Shown in pieces: positions 34,391 through 43,049 of a DNA stretch of 64,000 nt; positions within the stretch are counted from its first letter, which is position 1; each line of letters starts with the position of its first letter. The notes below the pieces were generated by a model. The model had not been told where the DNA came from and did not search any database. It saw nothing but the letters and a program-made list of their open reading frames with translations. Position numbers and translations under genes: made by a program. The DNA comes from Herbiconiux ginsengi (GTDB taxonomy: Bacteria > Actinomycetota > Actinomycetes > Actinomycetales > Microbacteriaceae), in the NCBI RefSeq assembly GCF_900107435.1, contig NZ_FNPZ01000001.1, positions 96,960 to 160,959 of the forward strand. Direction: 5' to 3'.

Positions 34391-35530
34391 TCAGAGGGCG
34401 GGAAGGGCGAGCCAAAGGTGCTCGGGGTGCCCGGAGGGCGGGGTGGGAGACACGAGAAGGCGGGCGAGGCGGATGGCGCCGTCGAGCGGGGTGCCGGCGG
34501 GTGGGCGCAGCTCGATCGGCGGATGCGCCTCCCGCACGGCGGCCGCGAACGCCTCGGTGAACGCTCCCGTGGCCCCTCGAGACGCCGCTCCTGCCCCAGG
34601 CGCGGCGGGAGCGGGTTGGGGGATGGACGCGGCGGATGGAGCGCCGAGATGTGCTGTCGCTGCCGCGCCTGGGTCGGGAGTGGATGCGGCGGGTGCGGCG
34701 AAGACGCCGCCGACCGCCGAGGCGACCCGCGGGAGCCGCGGGTCGAGTGCCGCCACGAGAGTGCGCGCCACCTCCCGGCCCGCATCCGTCATGATGCGCA
34801 CGGCAGCCGGGTCGCCCTCCCCGGCCAGGGCGTCCACGCGGCCGGCGAAGGAGCCGAGGACCCCCGCGCGGTCGTTGCGCGTGTAGAGCTGGGAGGGCCA
34901 GGTCTCGGGTGCCCCGAACGACTCGACCGCCGCGGCGAGGAGCGCTCCGCCGTCGGTGGATACGCCGTCGAACTGACGCATCGCGGCCTCGAGGCCCTCC
35001 CGGCCGATCCAGGAACCGGCGCCGCGGTCGCCGAGCAGGTGACCCCATCCGTCGACCCGGCGCCAGACCGATCCCAGGTCGGTGCCGAGCGCCACCGATC
35101 CGGTGCCCACGGCCACCACCGCGCCCGCTGAGCCGGCGAGCGCGCCGAGGTGGGCGGTCACGGCATCCGTCGCGAGCGCGGCGACGGCCCCGGGCCGGCG
35201 CGCGGCGATCGCGCGCACCACCGCGTGCGGGTCGTCGATCAACGTGAACGCTCCGGTCGCGCCGACAGCGATCGCCGCGACGGAGGCCCACTCCCCCGGC
35301 CATTCCGCCGCAGCGCGATCGAGCAGCGCGTCGACGACCTCCGGAATGCTGCTCCCCCGGGAGGCGATCCCGACCCGCGACCCGTGCAGCACGCGCATCC
35401 CGCCGTGCCCGGAATCCGGGCTGCCTGTCGCGCTGCTGTCTCGGACCGGGGCCAGAGCGACGCGGCTGCCGCTGCCACCGACGTCGACGCCGAGCACCCA
35501 GCCCGGGACCGCCGCGGCGCCCGACGTCAC
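34391..35530 (-). CDS. BadF/BadG-type amino-sugar kinase (N-acetylglucosamine/N-acetylmuramic acid kinase, MurK-like)
   Basis: 379 residues from GTG 35530, overlapping the permease stop (GTGA). Actin-fold kinase: phosphate-1 motif GVDVGGSGSRVAL, VGATGAFT, phosphate-2 GAVVAVGTGSVALG, GWGHLLGDRGAGSWIGREGLEAAMR (typical of GlcNAc kinases of this family), and the adenosine motif near ASAVGGVFAAP. An Ala/Pro-rich insertion of about 30 residues follows. BadF-type MurK of Clostridium phosphorylates MurNAc and GlcNAc; adjacency to murQ and nagB1 makes this the predicted source of MurNAc-6-phosphate. Substrate is inference. Confidence 0.85.
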   Translation of the reverse strand: MTSGAAAVPGWVLGVDVGGSGSRVALAPVRDSSATGSPDSGHGGMRVLHGSRVGIASRGSSIPEVVDALLDRAAAEWPGEWASVAAIAVGATGAFTLIDDPHAVVRAIAARRPGAVAALATDAVTAHLGALAGSAGAVVAVGTGSVALGTDLGSVWRRVDGWGHLLGDRGAGSWIGREGLEAAMRQFDGVSTDGGALLAAAVESFGAPETWPSQLYTRNDRAGVLGSFAGRVDALAGEGDPAAVRIMTDAGREVARTLVAALDPRLPRVASAVGGVFAAPAASTPDPGAAATAHLGAPSAASIPQPAPAAPGAGAASRGATGAFTEAFAAAVREAHPPIELRPPAGTPLDGAIRLARLLVSPTPPSGHPEHLWLALPAL

Positions 35531-36378
35531 TTGCTCATGCCCGCCGTGAGTCCCGAGACGATCTGCTTGGTGGCGAGCAGGAAGAGCACGACCAACGGGA
35601 TCGTGGCGAGTGTGAGCCCCGCGAACAACGTCGCCCAGTCGGTCTGGTACTCCCCGAAGAACCGCGTGATGCCCACCGGCAGAGTGTAGGCCTTCTGGTC
35701 GCGGATGAGGATGAGCGGGTAGAAGAAGTCGTTCCACACCGGCACGAAGCGGAACACGATCACCGTCGCGATCGCGGGACGCACGAGCGGTAGATGCACG
35801 CGGAGGAAGGTGGTGAATGATCCGGCGCCGTCGAGCTTCGCCGCCTCGTCGAGTTCGATCGGCAGCTGCCGGAAGAACCCGGTGAGCACAAAGGTGGAGA
35901 ACGGGATGCCGAGGGCCGCGTAGACGAGGATCAGGCTCCACAGGTTGCTCACCATGCCGAGGCTGTCGAGCAGGAAGAACAGCGGCAGGATCGCGAGGTA
36001 CACCGGGAGCATCAGGCCTGACAGGAAGGTGCCTTCCAGCAGGGTGAAGATGCGCGACTTGGTGCGGGCGAAGGCGTAGGCCGCGAGCAGCGAGACGGCC
36101 GTGGAGAGCAGCACCGACGCCACGGTGACGAAGATCGAGTTGAAGAAATAGGTCTGGAAGTCGGCGGTGATCCACGCCTTCTGATAGCTCGTGAGCGAGG
36201 GCTCCAGCGGCAGGCCGAGGGGGCTCTTGGCCATCTCGGGCATGGTGCGGAAGCTGTTCAGCACCATCAGCACGAGCGGCGCGATGGCGATCAGGGCGTA
36301 GAGCCAGAGGAATCCGGAGCCGAGGAAGGAACCGAGGGTGAGGCGCTTGCCCACGGGGCGAGAGGTCGTGGCGGTCAT
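35527..36378 (-). CDS. CUT1 sugar ABC transporter permease, MalG-like (module A)
   Basis: 283 residues, six predicted helices, C-terminal EAA motif ELDEAAKLDGAGSFTTFLRVHLPLVRP. ATG 36378 shares one base with the stop of the partner permease. With its partner and the binding protein it forms an importer predicted to carry MurNAc or a muropeptide-derived sugar because of linkage to murQ and the kinase. No ATPase gene is present. Confidence 0.93.
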   Translation of the reverse strand: MTATTSRPVGKRLTLGSFLGSGFLWLYALIAIAPLVLMVLNSFRTMPEMAKSPLGLPLEPSLTSYQKAWITADFQTYFFNSIFVTVASVLLSTAVSLLAAYAFARTKSRIFTLLEGTFLSGLMLPVYLAILPLFFLLDSLGMVSNLWSLILVYAALGIPFSTFVLTGFFRQLPIELDEAAKLDGAGSFTTFLRVHLPLVRPAIATVIVFRFVPVWNDFFYPLILIRDQKAYTLPVGITRFFGEYQTDWATLFAGLTLATIPLVVLFLLATKQIVSGLTAGMSK

Positions 36379-37319
36379 CAGTAGAGCCTTCTTTCGGCGC
36401 GGCGCATCAGCCAGGTCATGAGGAGGGCGACTCCGAAGATGAACAGGAACAACAGGGTGGCGATCGCCGAGGAGGTGCCGATGGCGTTCGACGAGCCCGA
36501 CTCGAAGGCCGTGCGGTAGAAGAGCAGGCTCAGCACGTCGGTGGCCCCGGCCGGGTTGCCGGCCGAGCCGCCGAGGGCGTAGGGAATAGCGAACGCCTCC
36601 ATGGCCCCGATGAAGGTGAGCACGCTCACCGTGCCGATGGCCGGCAGCAGCAACGGACCGGTGATGTCGCGGAAGCGCTGCCACGACGAGGCGCCGTCGA
36701 GCGAGGCCGCCTCGTCGATCTCATCCGGAATGCCGCCGAGCGCCGCCCCGTAGAGCAGCACAGGGAACCCGACCCATTGCCACGCCGTGACGAACACCAC
36801 GACCCAGATCGCGGTGGTCGGGTTGCCGAGCCAGGGCTGGGCGAGCGCGTCCAGCCCGACACCCTTGAGGATCGCGTTGACCGGGCCGAACAGCGGCGAC
36901 AGCATCAGCGACCAGAGGTAGCCGACCACGAGCGGCGACACCAGGTAGGGAAGGGTGTAGACGGTCTGGAAGAACCGCTTGAATCGGCGCACCCGGTGCA
37001 GCAGCACCGCCAGCCCGAGGCCGATCGTGTTCTGGAAGACCATCGCACCCACGAACAGCAGGATGTTGTGCACGAAGGCGTTCGGAATCGCATCCTTGTA
37101 GGGCAGCTGCGTGAAGATCGTCACGTAGTTGTCGAGCACGGAGAAGTCGCCGCGCACGATCCCCGTCCAGTCGAACAGCGAGTAGCTGAGCGCCGTGACG
37201 AGGGGATACAGGATGAAGATGACGAACAGGATGAGCGCGGGAAGCACGAAGACCATGCCCGCACGACGCGACAGGGTGATGCCGGTGTGCCGGCTCCGGC
37301 GTGTTTTCGTGACAGGCAT
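36378..37319 (-). CDS. CUT1 sugar ABC transporter permease, MalF-like (module A)
   Basis: 313 residues; basic N-terminus, six helices, EAA motif EIDEAASLDGASSWQRFRDITGPLL. Starts MPVTKTRRSR. Tail-to-head overlap with the MalG-like gene. Upstream binding protein gene ends 41 bp away. Confidence 0.93.
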   Translation of the reverse strand: MPVTKTRRSRHTGITLSRRAGMVFVLPALILFVIFILYPLVTALSYSLFDWTGIVRGDFSVLDNYVTIFTQLPYKDAIPNAFVHNILLFVGAMVFQNTIGLGLAVLLHRVRRFKRFFQTVYTLPYLVSPLVVGYLWSLMLSPLFGPVNAILKGVGLDALAQPWLGNPTTAIWVVVFVTAWQWVGFPVLLYGAALGGIPDEIDEAASLDGASSWQRFRDITGPLLLPAIGTVSVLTFIGAMEAFAIPYALGGSAGNPAGATDVLSLLFYRTAFESGSSNAIGTSSAIATLLFLFIFGVALLMTWLMRRAERRLY

Positions 37320-37360
37320 GGTCTTCGTTCCTCAGGTGCTCGTGCTCGGGTGCGGTGGGG

Positions 37361-38650
37361 TTACGGCGTGGGGGTGAACCACTGCGAGATGCCGTCCTGG
37401 AGGGCCGTGGCTGCTCCCGCGGCATCCTGCTCCCCCATGAAGATCTTCTGGATCTGCGGGCCGAGCACGGCGGTGCCGAGCGGGTCGCCGTAGCGGAAGT
37501 CGACGAGCAGCAGGTAGGGCGCCTCGCCCTTCTGGTAGTTGTCCCACGCCTCCTGCATGACCTCGTTGGAGTAGGTCACCCCGGGGATCGCCGAGAACTG
37601 GTTGAGATCGTCGGCGACCAGCTGGCCGAACTCGGGGGTCGCGAGCCAGTTCAGCAGCTCGGCGGCGGCCTCCTTGTTCTTCGACTTCGAGTTGATGGCG
37701 AAGTTGCCGTCGGCGTAGGCAGGGCTGACCGGCGTGGGCGACACCGCATCCGGCGGCAGCGGCACCTGGTACGACCCGATGTTCAGGTCAGGCGCCTGCG
37801 AGGCGAAAGTCGCGATCTCGAACGATCCGCCCGGGAACTGCGCGGCCTGGCCCGAGGTGAACTGCACCTGGCTGTCGGTGTAGCTCACGCCCACCACGTC
37901 GGGGGTGAGGTACTTCTTCATGTCGGCCACGATCTGCAGCGACGCCACGTAATCCGGGTCTTCGAAGGTCTTGCTGCCGTCGAGCACCTCGCCCTCGAAG
38001 GCACTGCCGCCGTAGCGGGCCGAGCCCACGATGTCGGCGAAGATCGGCATCATCCAGTCGTCTTTCACACCGAGGGCCATCGGGGTGATGCCCTTCTCCA
38101 GCAGCGTGTCGTTGAGGGCGATGAACTCGTCCCAGGTGGTCGGAACCTCGAGTCCGTTCTCCTTGAAGATGTCCTTGTTGTAGAACATCTGCAGGGTCTG
38201 GGTGGCCAGCGGCACCGCGTAGGTCTTGCCGTCTGCCTTGCCCTTCGCGCCGGCGAGCACGCTCGGCGCGATGTCGTCGAGGCCGTCGACGATGTCGTCG
38301 ATCGGGTCGAGCTGGCCTGCCTCGATGTTCGGCTGCAGTTGCCCGTAGGCCCGCACCATCGGCACGTCGGGTCCGTCGCTACCGGCGAGCCCGGTGGTGA
38401 GGATCTGGTTGTACTCGGTGTTCTGGAACGCCTCGAAGTCGACGGTGATTCCGGGGTGCTCCTTCTCGAACACGTCGAAGATCGTGTTGTACGCGTCGAT
38501 GTCCTCGGTGCGCCACGACCAGACCTTCAGCGTGACGTCGTCGCCGCTGGAAGCCGCCGTCTCGTTGACGGGCGCCGAGGGGGCGCATCCGCCCAGCAGC
38601 AGCGCGACGCCGGCGACGCCCGCTGCGAGCGAGAGTGCTCTGCGCATCAT
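37361..38650 (-). CDS. sugar ABC transporter substrate-binding lipoprotein (module A)
   Basis: 429 residues, cluster-1 binding-protein fold (bacterial_extracellular family 1). Lipoprotein signal ends LGGC (Cys near 22). Fold markers: LKVWSWRTEDIDAYNTIFDVFEKEHPGI at the start, YNKDIFKENGLEVPTTWDEF, and AAAELLNWLAT near the end. Predicted ligand is an amino sugar (MurNAc or a muropeptide fragment) from context. Follows murQ by 69 bp. Confidence 0.92.
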   Translation of the reverse strand: MMRRALSLAAGVAGVALLLGGCAPSAPVNETAASSGDDVTLKVWSWRTEDIDAYNTIFDVFEKEHPGITVDFEAFQNTEYNQILTTGLAGSDGPDVPMVRAYGQLQPNIEAGQLDPIDDIVDGLDDIAPSVLAGAKGKADGKTYAVPLATQTLQMFYNKDIFKENGLEVPTTWDEFIALNDTLLEKGITPMALGVKDDWMMPIFADIVGSARYGGSAFEGEVLDGSKTFEDPDYVASLQIVADMKKYLTPDVVGVSYTDSQVQFTSGQAAQFPGGSFEIATFASQAPDLNIGSYQVPLPPDAVSPTPVSPAYADGNFAINSKSKNKEAAAELLNWLATPEFGQLVADDLNQFSAIPGVTYSNEVMQEAWDNYQKGEAPYLLLVDFRYGDPLGTAVLGPQIQKIFMGEQDAAGAATALQDGISQWFTPTP

Positions 38651-38719
38651 GGATGTTCTCCTTCTGATTGGTGGTTCTGATTGGTGGTGCTCGGTGGGGT
38701 GGGAAAGGTGGGGAGCCGG

Positions 38720-39664
38720 TCAGGCCGACGGGGCGTCGAGCCCTGCCAGCGCGGCACGCACCGAGCCGTTCGCGGCGGCCAGGGCGGCCCGCGCCCGGTC
38801 GACCGGCACGGCGGCGACGGCGGTGACGATGGCCACCTTGAGGTCTCCGTCGGCCCGCGTCAGCAACTCGGCGCCCTCGCTCTGCGAGACACCGGCCGAC
38901 TGCATGAGGATACGCAGTGTGCGGCGGCGGAGTTTCTCGTTGGTGGCGACGACCGAGACCATGAGGTTCGACCAGGTGCGGCCGAGGGCCACCATCAACG
39001 CGGTCGAGAAGCCGTTGAGCGCCAGCTTCTCCGCGGTGCCGGCCTTGAGCCTCGTCGAGCCGGTCACCACCTCGGGGCCGGTGCGCAGCACGATGTCGGT
39101 GTCGGCGAGCGCGGCGAGCGCCGCCCGGGGGTTGCACGAGATGAGGGCGGTGTGGGCACCGAGCTCCCGCGCCTGAGCGAGTGCGCCGCCGACGAAGGGC
39201 GTGCTGCCGGATGCGGTGAGCCCGATGGCGACGTCGTCGGCCCCCAGGGTGGCGGCTTCCCGCCGCCCGTCGTCGACCGAGTCCTCCGCGTTCTCCACCG
39301 CGTGCACCAGGGCGCGTGCACCGCCGGCCATGTGGGCGACGACCACACCGGGCTCGATGTTGAAGGTGGGCAGCAGCTCCGCGGCGTCGAGCACGGCGAG
39401 GCGGCCGGAGGTGCCGGCGCCGAAGTAGTGCACCGATCCGCCGCGCAGCACGCGACCGACGGCGACGTCGACCAGGCCGGCCAGCTGGGGCGCGACGGCG
39501 GCCACCGCGTCGACCGCCACACGATCCTGCGAGGCGAGGAGCGCCAGGATCTCGGTGGTCGACAACGAGTCGAGCTCGAGCGACTCGGTCAGCCGCTGCT
39601 CCGTCTCGGGCACGTACACGTCTCCCTCGAGAAGGGGTTCGAGTGCGGGGTGGTGCATCGCCAT
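38720..39664 (-). CDS. murQ: N-acetylmuramic acid 6-phosphate etherase
   Basis: Removes the D-lactyl ether of MurNAc-6-phosphate to give GlcNAc-6-phosphate. 314 residues, SIS fold: YFGAGTSGRLAVLDAAELLPTF contains the first catalytic Glu, AVENAEDSVDDG the second; LTASGSTPFV and KAGTAEKLALNGFSTALM are further MurQ signatures. First gene of the leftward module A operon, divergent from the AmiE-like/murR pair. Its product feeds nagA (51299) and nagB. Confidence 0.95.
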   Translation of the reverse strand: MAMHHPALEPLLEGDVYVPETEQRLTESLELDSLSTTEILALLASQDRVAVDAVAAVAPQLAGLVDVAVGRVLRGGSVHYFGAGTSGRLAVLDAAELLPTFNIEPGVVVAHMAGGARALVHAVENAEDSVDDGRREAATLGADDVAIGLTASGSTPFVGGALAQARELGAHTALISCNPRAALAALADTDIVLRTGPEVVTGSTRLKAGTAEKLALNGFSTALMVALGRTWSNLMVSVVATNEKLRRRTLRILMQSAGVSQSEGAELLTRADGDLKVAIVTAVAAVPVDRARAALAAANGSVRAALAGLDAPSA

Positions 39665-39745
39665 CGTTGTCGCTCTTTCGTTTCGTTCGCCCGGGCGCTC
39701 TGCGCTCCGGCGTCATCGAGCAGCATGTAACAAAACCCCGCAATT

Positions 39746-39782
39746 CGTCAAGTTAATGTGGATTTTTTTCATCTGCGTGAAA
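39746..39782. promoter_or_regulatory. divergent murQ / amiE-murR control region with a probable MurR operator
   Basis: This AT-rich stretch holds an inverted repeat TTTCA-N6-TGAAA (39767-39782), a likely site for the RpiR-type regulator encoded just downstream. On the leftward strand TTGACG (39751-39746) is a good -35 for murQ with a weak TACATG -10. Rightward, TAATGT (39754-39759) could be the -10 for the hydrolase gene. Confidence 0.5.
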
Positions 39783-39792
39783 CAATCGAGGA

Positions 39793-40887
39793 ATGGACGA
39801 GATCGCAGCCCTCCTCGACGAGGCGACCGGGGGCGACTCCCCGACCTGCTCGGCCGCCGTCGTGCTGGTGTCCTCCGGCAGGCGGATCGTCGTCTCCGAG
39901 GCGCGCGGCACCCTCGCCCGGGTCGCGGATGAGCGGGGCGCGCCCCACGAGCTCGCCACCGTGCCGACATCCGTCGACACCCTGTTCGACCTCGCCTCGA
40001 TCACGAAGCTCTTCACCGCCGCCGCCCTGCTGACGGTGCTCGACGAGCAGGGGTCGGGCCCGGATCTCCCGGTCGCGGAAGCCCTCGCCGAGTACCGTCA
40101 CGGCGACCTGTCCACCGTCACCGCCGCGCACCTGCTGAGCCACACCGCAGGGTGGCCGGCCGAGTGGACCGACCGGCGCACGGGCCCGACGGCCTGGTCG
40201 CACTTCCGCTCGGCGCTCCCGAGCGACCCACCGGGCCGCGTGCACCGGTATTCGTGCGTGGGCTACCTCTGGGCGGGCCTCCTGGCCGAGAATCTGAGCG
40301 GCGAGAGCCTCGACACCGTGGTCTCGCGAACGGTGCTCGAGCCCCTCGGTCTCCGCGACACGATGTTCACCCCCGGCCCCGAGCTGCGCGGACGAATCGC
40401 GGCGACCGAGTACCAGCGGGTGCCCGACCGCGGTCTCGTGCATGGCGTGGTGCACGACGAGACGGCCTGGGCGCTCGGCGGGGTGACGGGCAATGCGGGC
40501 CTGTTCGGCAGCGCATCCGATCTCCTCGTGTTCGCCGACATGCTGCGCAACGGCGGACGGCACGAGGGTCGTCAGGCGCTGCCCGCGGCCGTGGTGACCC
40601 GCATGACCACCGATCAGCTCGCGCCGCTCGGCCTTCTCCCCGCGCGGCGCCCGGCATACGGGCAGGCTCTCGGCCCGCGGATCGGCGAGGCCGAGTGGAT
40701 GGGGCCCTTCGCCGAGCGCGGCGCCATCGGGCACACCGGTTTCACCGGCACGAGCCTGATCGTCGAGCCCGGAGGCGACCGTTCGATAGTATTTCTGACC
40801 AATCGGGTCCATCCGACTCGGCATCGCTCGGACATCCGGCAACTCCGGCTCCGCGTGGCCGACGCTGTCGTCCGTCTGGAGGAATAG
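39793..40887 (+). CDS. serine hydrolase of the class C beta-lactamase/S12 family, AmiE(YbbE)-like
   Basis: 364 residues without a signal peptide. Catalytic motifs: SITK (Ser69/Lys72), RYSCVGY (Tyr153; the third residue is Cys, not Asn) and GHTGFTGTSL (His314 in place of the KTG Lys). These match S12 esterases/amidases rather than beta-lactamases. In Bacillus subtilis the related AmiE lies in the murQ-murR locus and removes peptides from MurNAc-peptides. Location between murQ and murR supports the same role, but here inside the cell. GAGGA directly abuts the ATG, so initiation may be weak or leaderless. Confidence 0.8.
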   Translation: MDEIAALLDEATGGDSPTCSAAVVLVSSGRRIVVSEARGTLARVADERGAPHELATVPTSVDTLFDLASITKLFTAAALLTVLDEQGSGPDLPVAEALAEYRHGDLSTVTAAHLLSHTAGWPAEWTDRRTGPTAWSHFRSALPSDPPGRVHRYSCVGYLWAGLLAENLSGESLDTVVSRTVLEPLGLRDTMFTPGPELRGRIAATEYQRVPDRGLVHGVVHDETAWALGGVTGNAGLFGSASDLLVFADMLRNGGRHEGRQALPAAVVTRMTTDQLAPLGLLPARRPAYGQALGPRIGEAEWMGPFAERGAIGHTGFTGTSLIVEPGGDRSIVFLTNRVHPTRHRSDIRQLRLRVADAVVRLEE

Positions 40888-40889
40888 GG

Positions 40890-41759
40890 ATGTCCACCGA
40901 TGTCTTCGTGGCCCTCCGCCAGCGCCTGCCCGCGCTGAGCAAGGCCGAGCGCCGCATCGCGGATCGGGTGCTCGAACAACCCTCGATCGTGGTCGATTCC
41001 ACCATCAACCAACTCGCCGAGCTCTGCGAGGTCTCCCAGGCCAGCGTGGCGCGGCTGTGCCAGTCGGCGGGGTTCAGCGGCTACAAGTCGTTCCGGATGG
41101 CGATCGCGTCGGCGATCACCCGCGAAGAGGCCTCACGCGACCAGTTCCGGGTGTCGGATGCCGACATCGGGCCCGACGACAGCGCGCTCGACGTGGTGAT
41201 GAAAGTCGCCTACCAGGAGGCCCGAGCCGTGGAGGAGACGGCACGCGCCCTCGATCTGGTGGCCCTCGACGCCGTGGTCGAGGCCATCCGCGACGCCGCC
41301 CGGATCGACATCTTCGGCGTCGGATCGAGCGGGCTGACCGCGCAGGACCTGCAGCAGAAGCTGCACCGCATCGGGATGAGCTCGTACTCCTGGGTCGACC
41401 CGCACCTCGCCCTCACCTCGGTAGCACTCACCCGGCCGGGGAACGTCGCGATCGCCATCTCGCATTCCGGCCTCTCGGTCGAGGTCAACGACATGCTCAC
41501 CGTCGCCGGGCGGGCCGGCGCAACCACCGTGGCCATCACGAACTTTCCCGAGTCGCCGCTCGGCCTGCTCGCCGATCTCGTGCTCACGACGAGCTCACGC
41601 GAGAGCCGCTACCGTTCGGGAGCGATGTCGAGCCGCATCGCGCAGCTCGCACTCGTCGACTTCCTCACTGTGCGGTTGCTGCAAGGCAGCTACGAACAGG
41701 CCAACGAGTCCCTGCGCCTGACGTACGACGCGGTGCAGAACCACCGCCTGCGCTACTGA
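40890..41759 (+). CDS. murR: MurR/RpiR-family transcriptional regulator
   Basis: 289 residues, starting 2 bp after the hydrolase stop with GGA/AGGG upstream. N-terminal RpiR helix-turn-helix (about 1-77; TINQLAELCEVSQASVARLCQSAGFSGYKSFR) and a SIS sugar-phosphate domain (about 125-255; IFGVGSSGLTAQDLQQKLHRIG, ISHSGLSVEV). MurR senses MurNAc-6-phosphate in E. coli; the same ligand is predicted here. The probable target is the palindrome at 39767-39782. Confidence 0.9.
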   Translation: MSTDVFVALRQRLPALSKAERRIADRVLEQPSIVVDSTINQLAELCEVSQASVARLCQSAGFSGYKSFRMAIASAITREEASRDQFRVSDADIGPDDSALDVVMKVAYQEARAVEETARALDLVALDAVVEAIRDAARIDIFGVGSSGLTAQDLQQKLHRIGMSSYSWVDPHLALTSVALTRPGNVAIAISHSGLSVEVNDMLTVAGRAGATTVAITNFPESPLGLLADLVLTTSSRESRYRSGAMSSRIAQLALVDFLTVRLLQGSYEQANESLRLTYDAVQNHRLRY

Positions 41760-41787
41760 CTCCCGTCGGCCGCCGCGCCCGGTGCTG

Positions 41788-43011
41788 CTACTTCGAGGCC
41801 AGAACGGCGTCGAGCCAGTCGAACATGCGCTGCTCGGTCAGGGCTCGGGCGAGGGGTTGGCAGTGGTAGTTCGCTCCCTCCGCGGCCGTGAACTTCACCA
41901 CCGTCGAGACCGTCGGAGTGAGCGCAGCGAGCTGCTGGGACTGGCCGGGCCAGAACTGTTCGTCTTCGGGTTCGGTGATGAGCAGCGGGGTCGTGATGGC
42001 ATCCGCCTCCTCCACCACCGAGTAGGCGCGCACCGCCTCGATCGTCTCGGCGTAGCCGAGGCCGCCGTAGGGCCGGGCGCGGAAGTTCCAGGTGCGCGCC
42101 GCGCCCGGCGCGAGCTTCAGCCCCAACGCCATCTCGCGGTCGAATTTCGCGTTCTCGTTCTCGTCGAGGAGTTTCAGCAGGCTCTTCGGGAGGTGGCTGG
42201 TCCACGAGGTCGAGACATCCACCACGCCGGGGTCGACGATCGCGGCGGCGAAGCGGTGCTCGAAGGCGAGCGCCCGGGGCACCCAGTAGCCGGCCTGGCT
42301 GATTCCGTACACGGCGACGCGGTCGGCATCCACCCCGGCGTGGCCGAGCACGAAGTCGAGCACCGGGGTGAGCACGGCCTCCCAATCGGACCGGAAGGTG
42401 GTGTCGCGCTCGAACAGCATCGACTGCTGCCCGGGTCCGTCGAACACCAGCGCGTCGTAGCCGCGGGCGAGCGCGCCCGAGACGGCGCTCGCCCAGAGGG
42501 CGGCGAGCGACCCGTCGCTGCCGTTCACCGCGACGAGCACCGGATGCGCGTCGCCCGGAGCCGCGCTGCGGAAGTAGTAGCCGGGGAGCGTCGTGTTCTC
42601 GTAGGGGATCTCGACGCTCCGGGCGTCGACCGAGGTGGTGCCGATGAATCGCTCCCAGGCGCGGCGCTGCTTCGTGAACGTGGGCAGCAGCCGGTCGACC
42701 GAGTCGAGAGCCGAGACCGCGTTCACCGCCACACCGTAGTAGGCGGAGGCCCGGAGATAGGCCGAGGCGGCGCTCTCGTCGTGTCCACCCTCCGACGACG
42801 CGTCGCCGATCGCGGCCACGCGGTCGCCGAGCGAGTCCCAGGCCGCGAACCAGCTCTCGTGGTCGTTCTTGCCGATGCCGTTCACCGCGGCCAGTACTTC
42901 GCCGGTGTCGGACGCCCCGGCGAAGGCGAGCCCGAGCACGCAGCGGATCTCGAAGTCGAAGTCGGGATTCGCCGAGAACCCGGCGACGAAGGTCTCTGCT
43001 GCTTTCCCCAT
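41788..43011 (-). CDS. alpha/beta hydrolase with N-terminal helical domain (FrsA / pseudooxynicotine hydrolase-like)
   Basis: 407 residues, cytosolic. A helical N-terminal domain (about 1-125) precedes an alpha/beta-hydrolase fold; nucleophile elbow GISQAGYW (Ser near 250), oxyanion-side VAVNGSDGS, and later ITEPEDEQFW (acid) and NYHCQPLARAL (His). Family members hydrolyse esters or C-C bonds. It is the last gene of module B, 38 bp after nagB2, so a role on acylated amino sugars or muropeptides is possible but unproven. Confidence 0.8.
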   Translation of the reverse strand: MGKAAETFVAGFSANPDFDFEIRCVLGLAFAGASDTGEVLAAVNGIGKNDHESWFAAWDSLGDRVAAIGDASSEGGHDESAASAYLRASAYYGVAVNAVSALDSVDRLLPTFTKQRRAWERFIGTTSVDARSVEIPYENTTLPGYYFRSAAPGDAHPVLVAVNGSDGSLAALWASAVSGALARGYDALVFDGPGQQSMLFERDTTFRSDWEAVLTPVLDFVLGHAGVDADRVAVYGISQAGYWVPRALAFEHRFAAAIVDPGVVDVSTSWTSHLPKSLLKLLDENENAKFDREMALGLKLAPGAARTWNFRARPYGGLGYAETIEAVRAYSVVEEADAITTPLLITEPEDEQFWPGQSQQLAALTPTVSTVVKFTAAEGANYHCQPLARALTEQRMFDWLDAVLASK

Positions 43012-43049
43012 GCGGCCATTCTGCCGATCCGCCGCTTCCGAGGGAATGG

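Noticed and set aside
40249-40740. Beta-lactamase annotation for the serine hydrolase at 39793-40887
   Set aside because: The Tyr motif lacks Asn and the KTG triad is HTG, the pattern of S12 esterases/amidases; context is muropeptide recycling, and there is no signal peptide.
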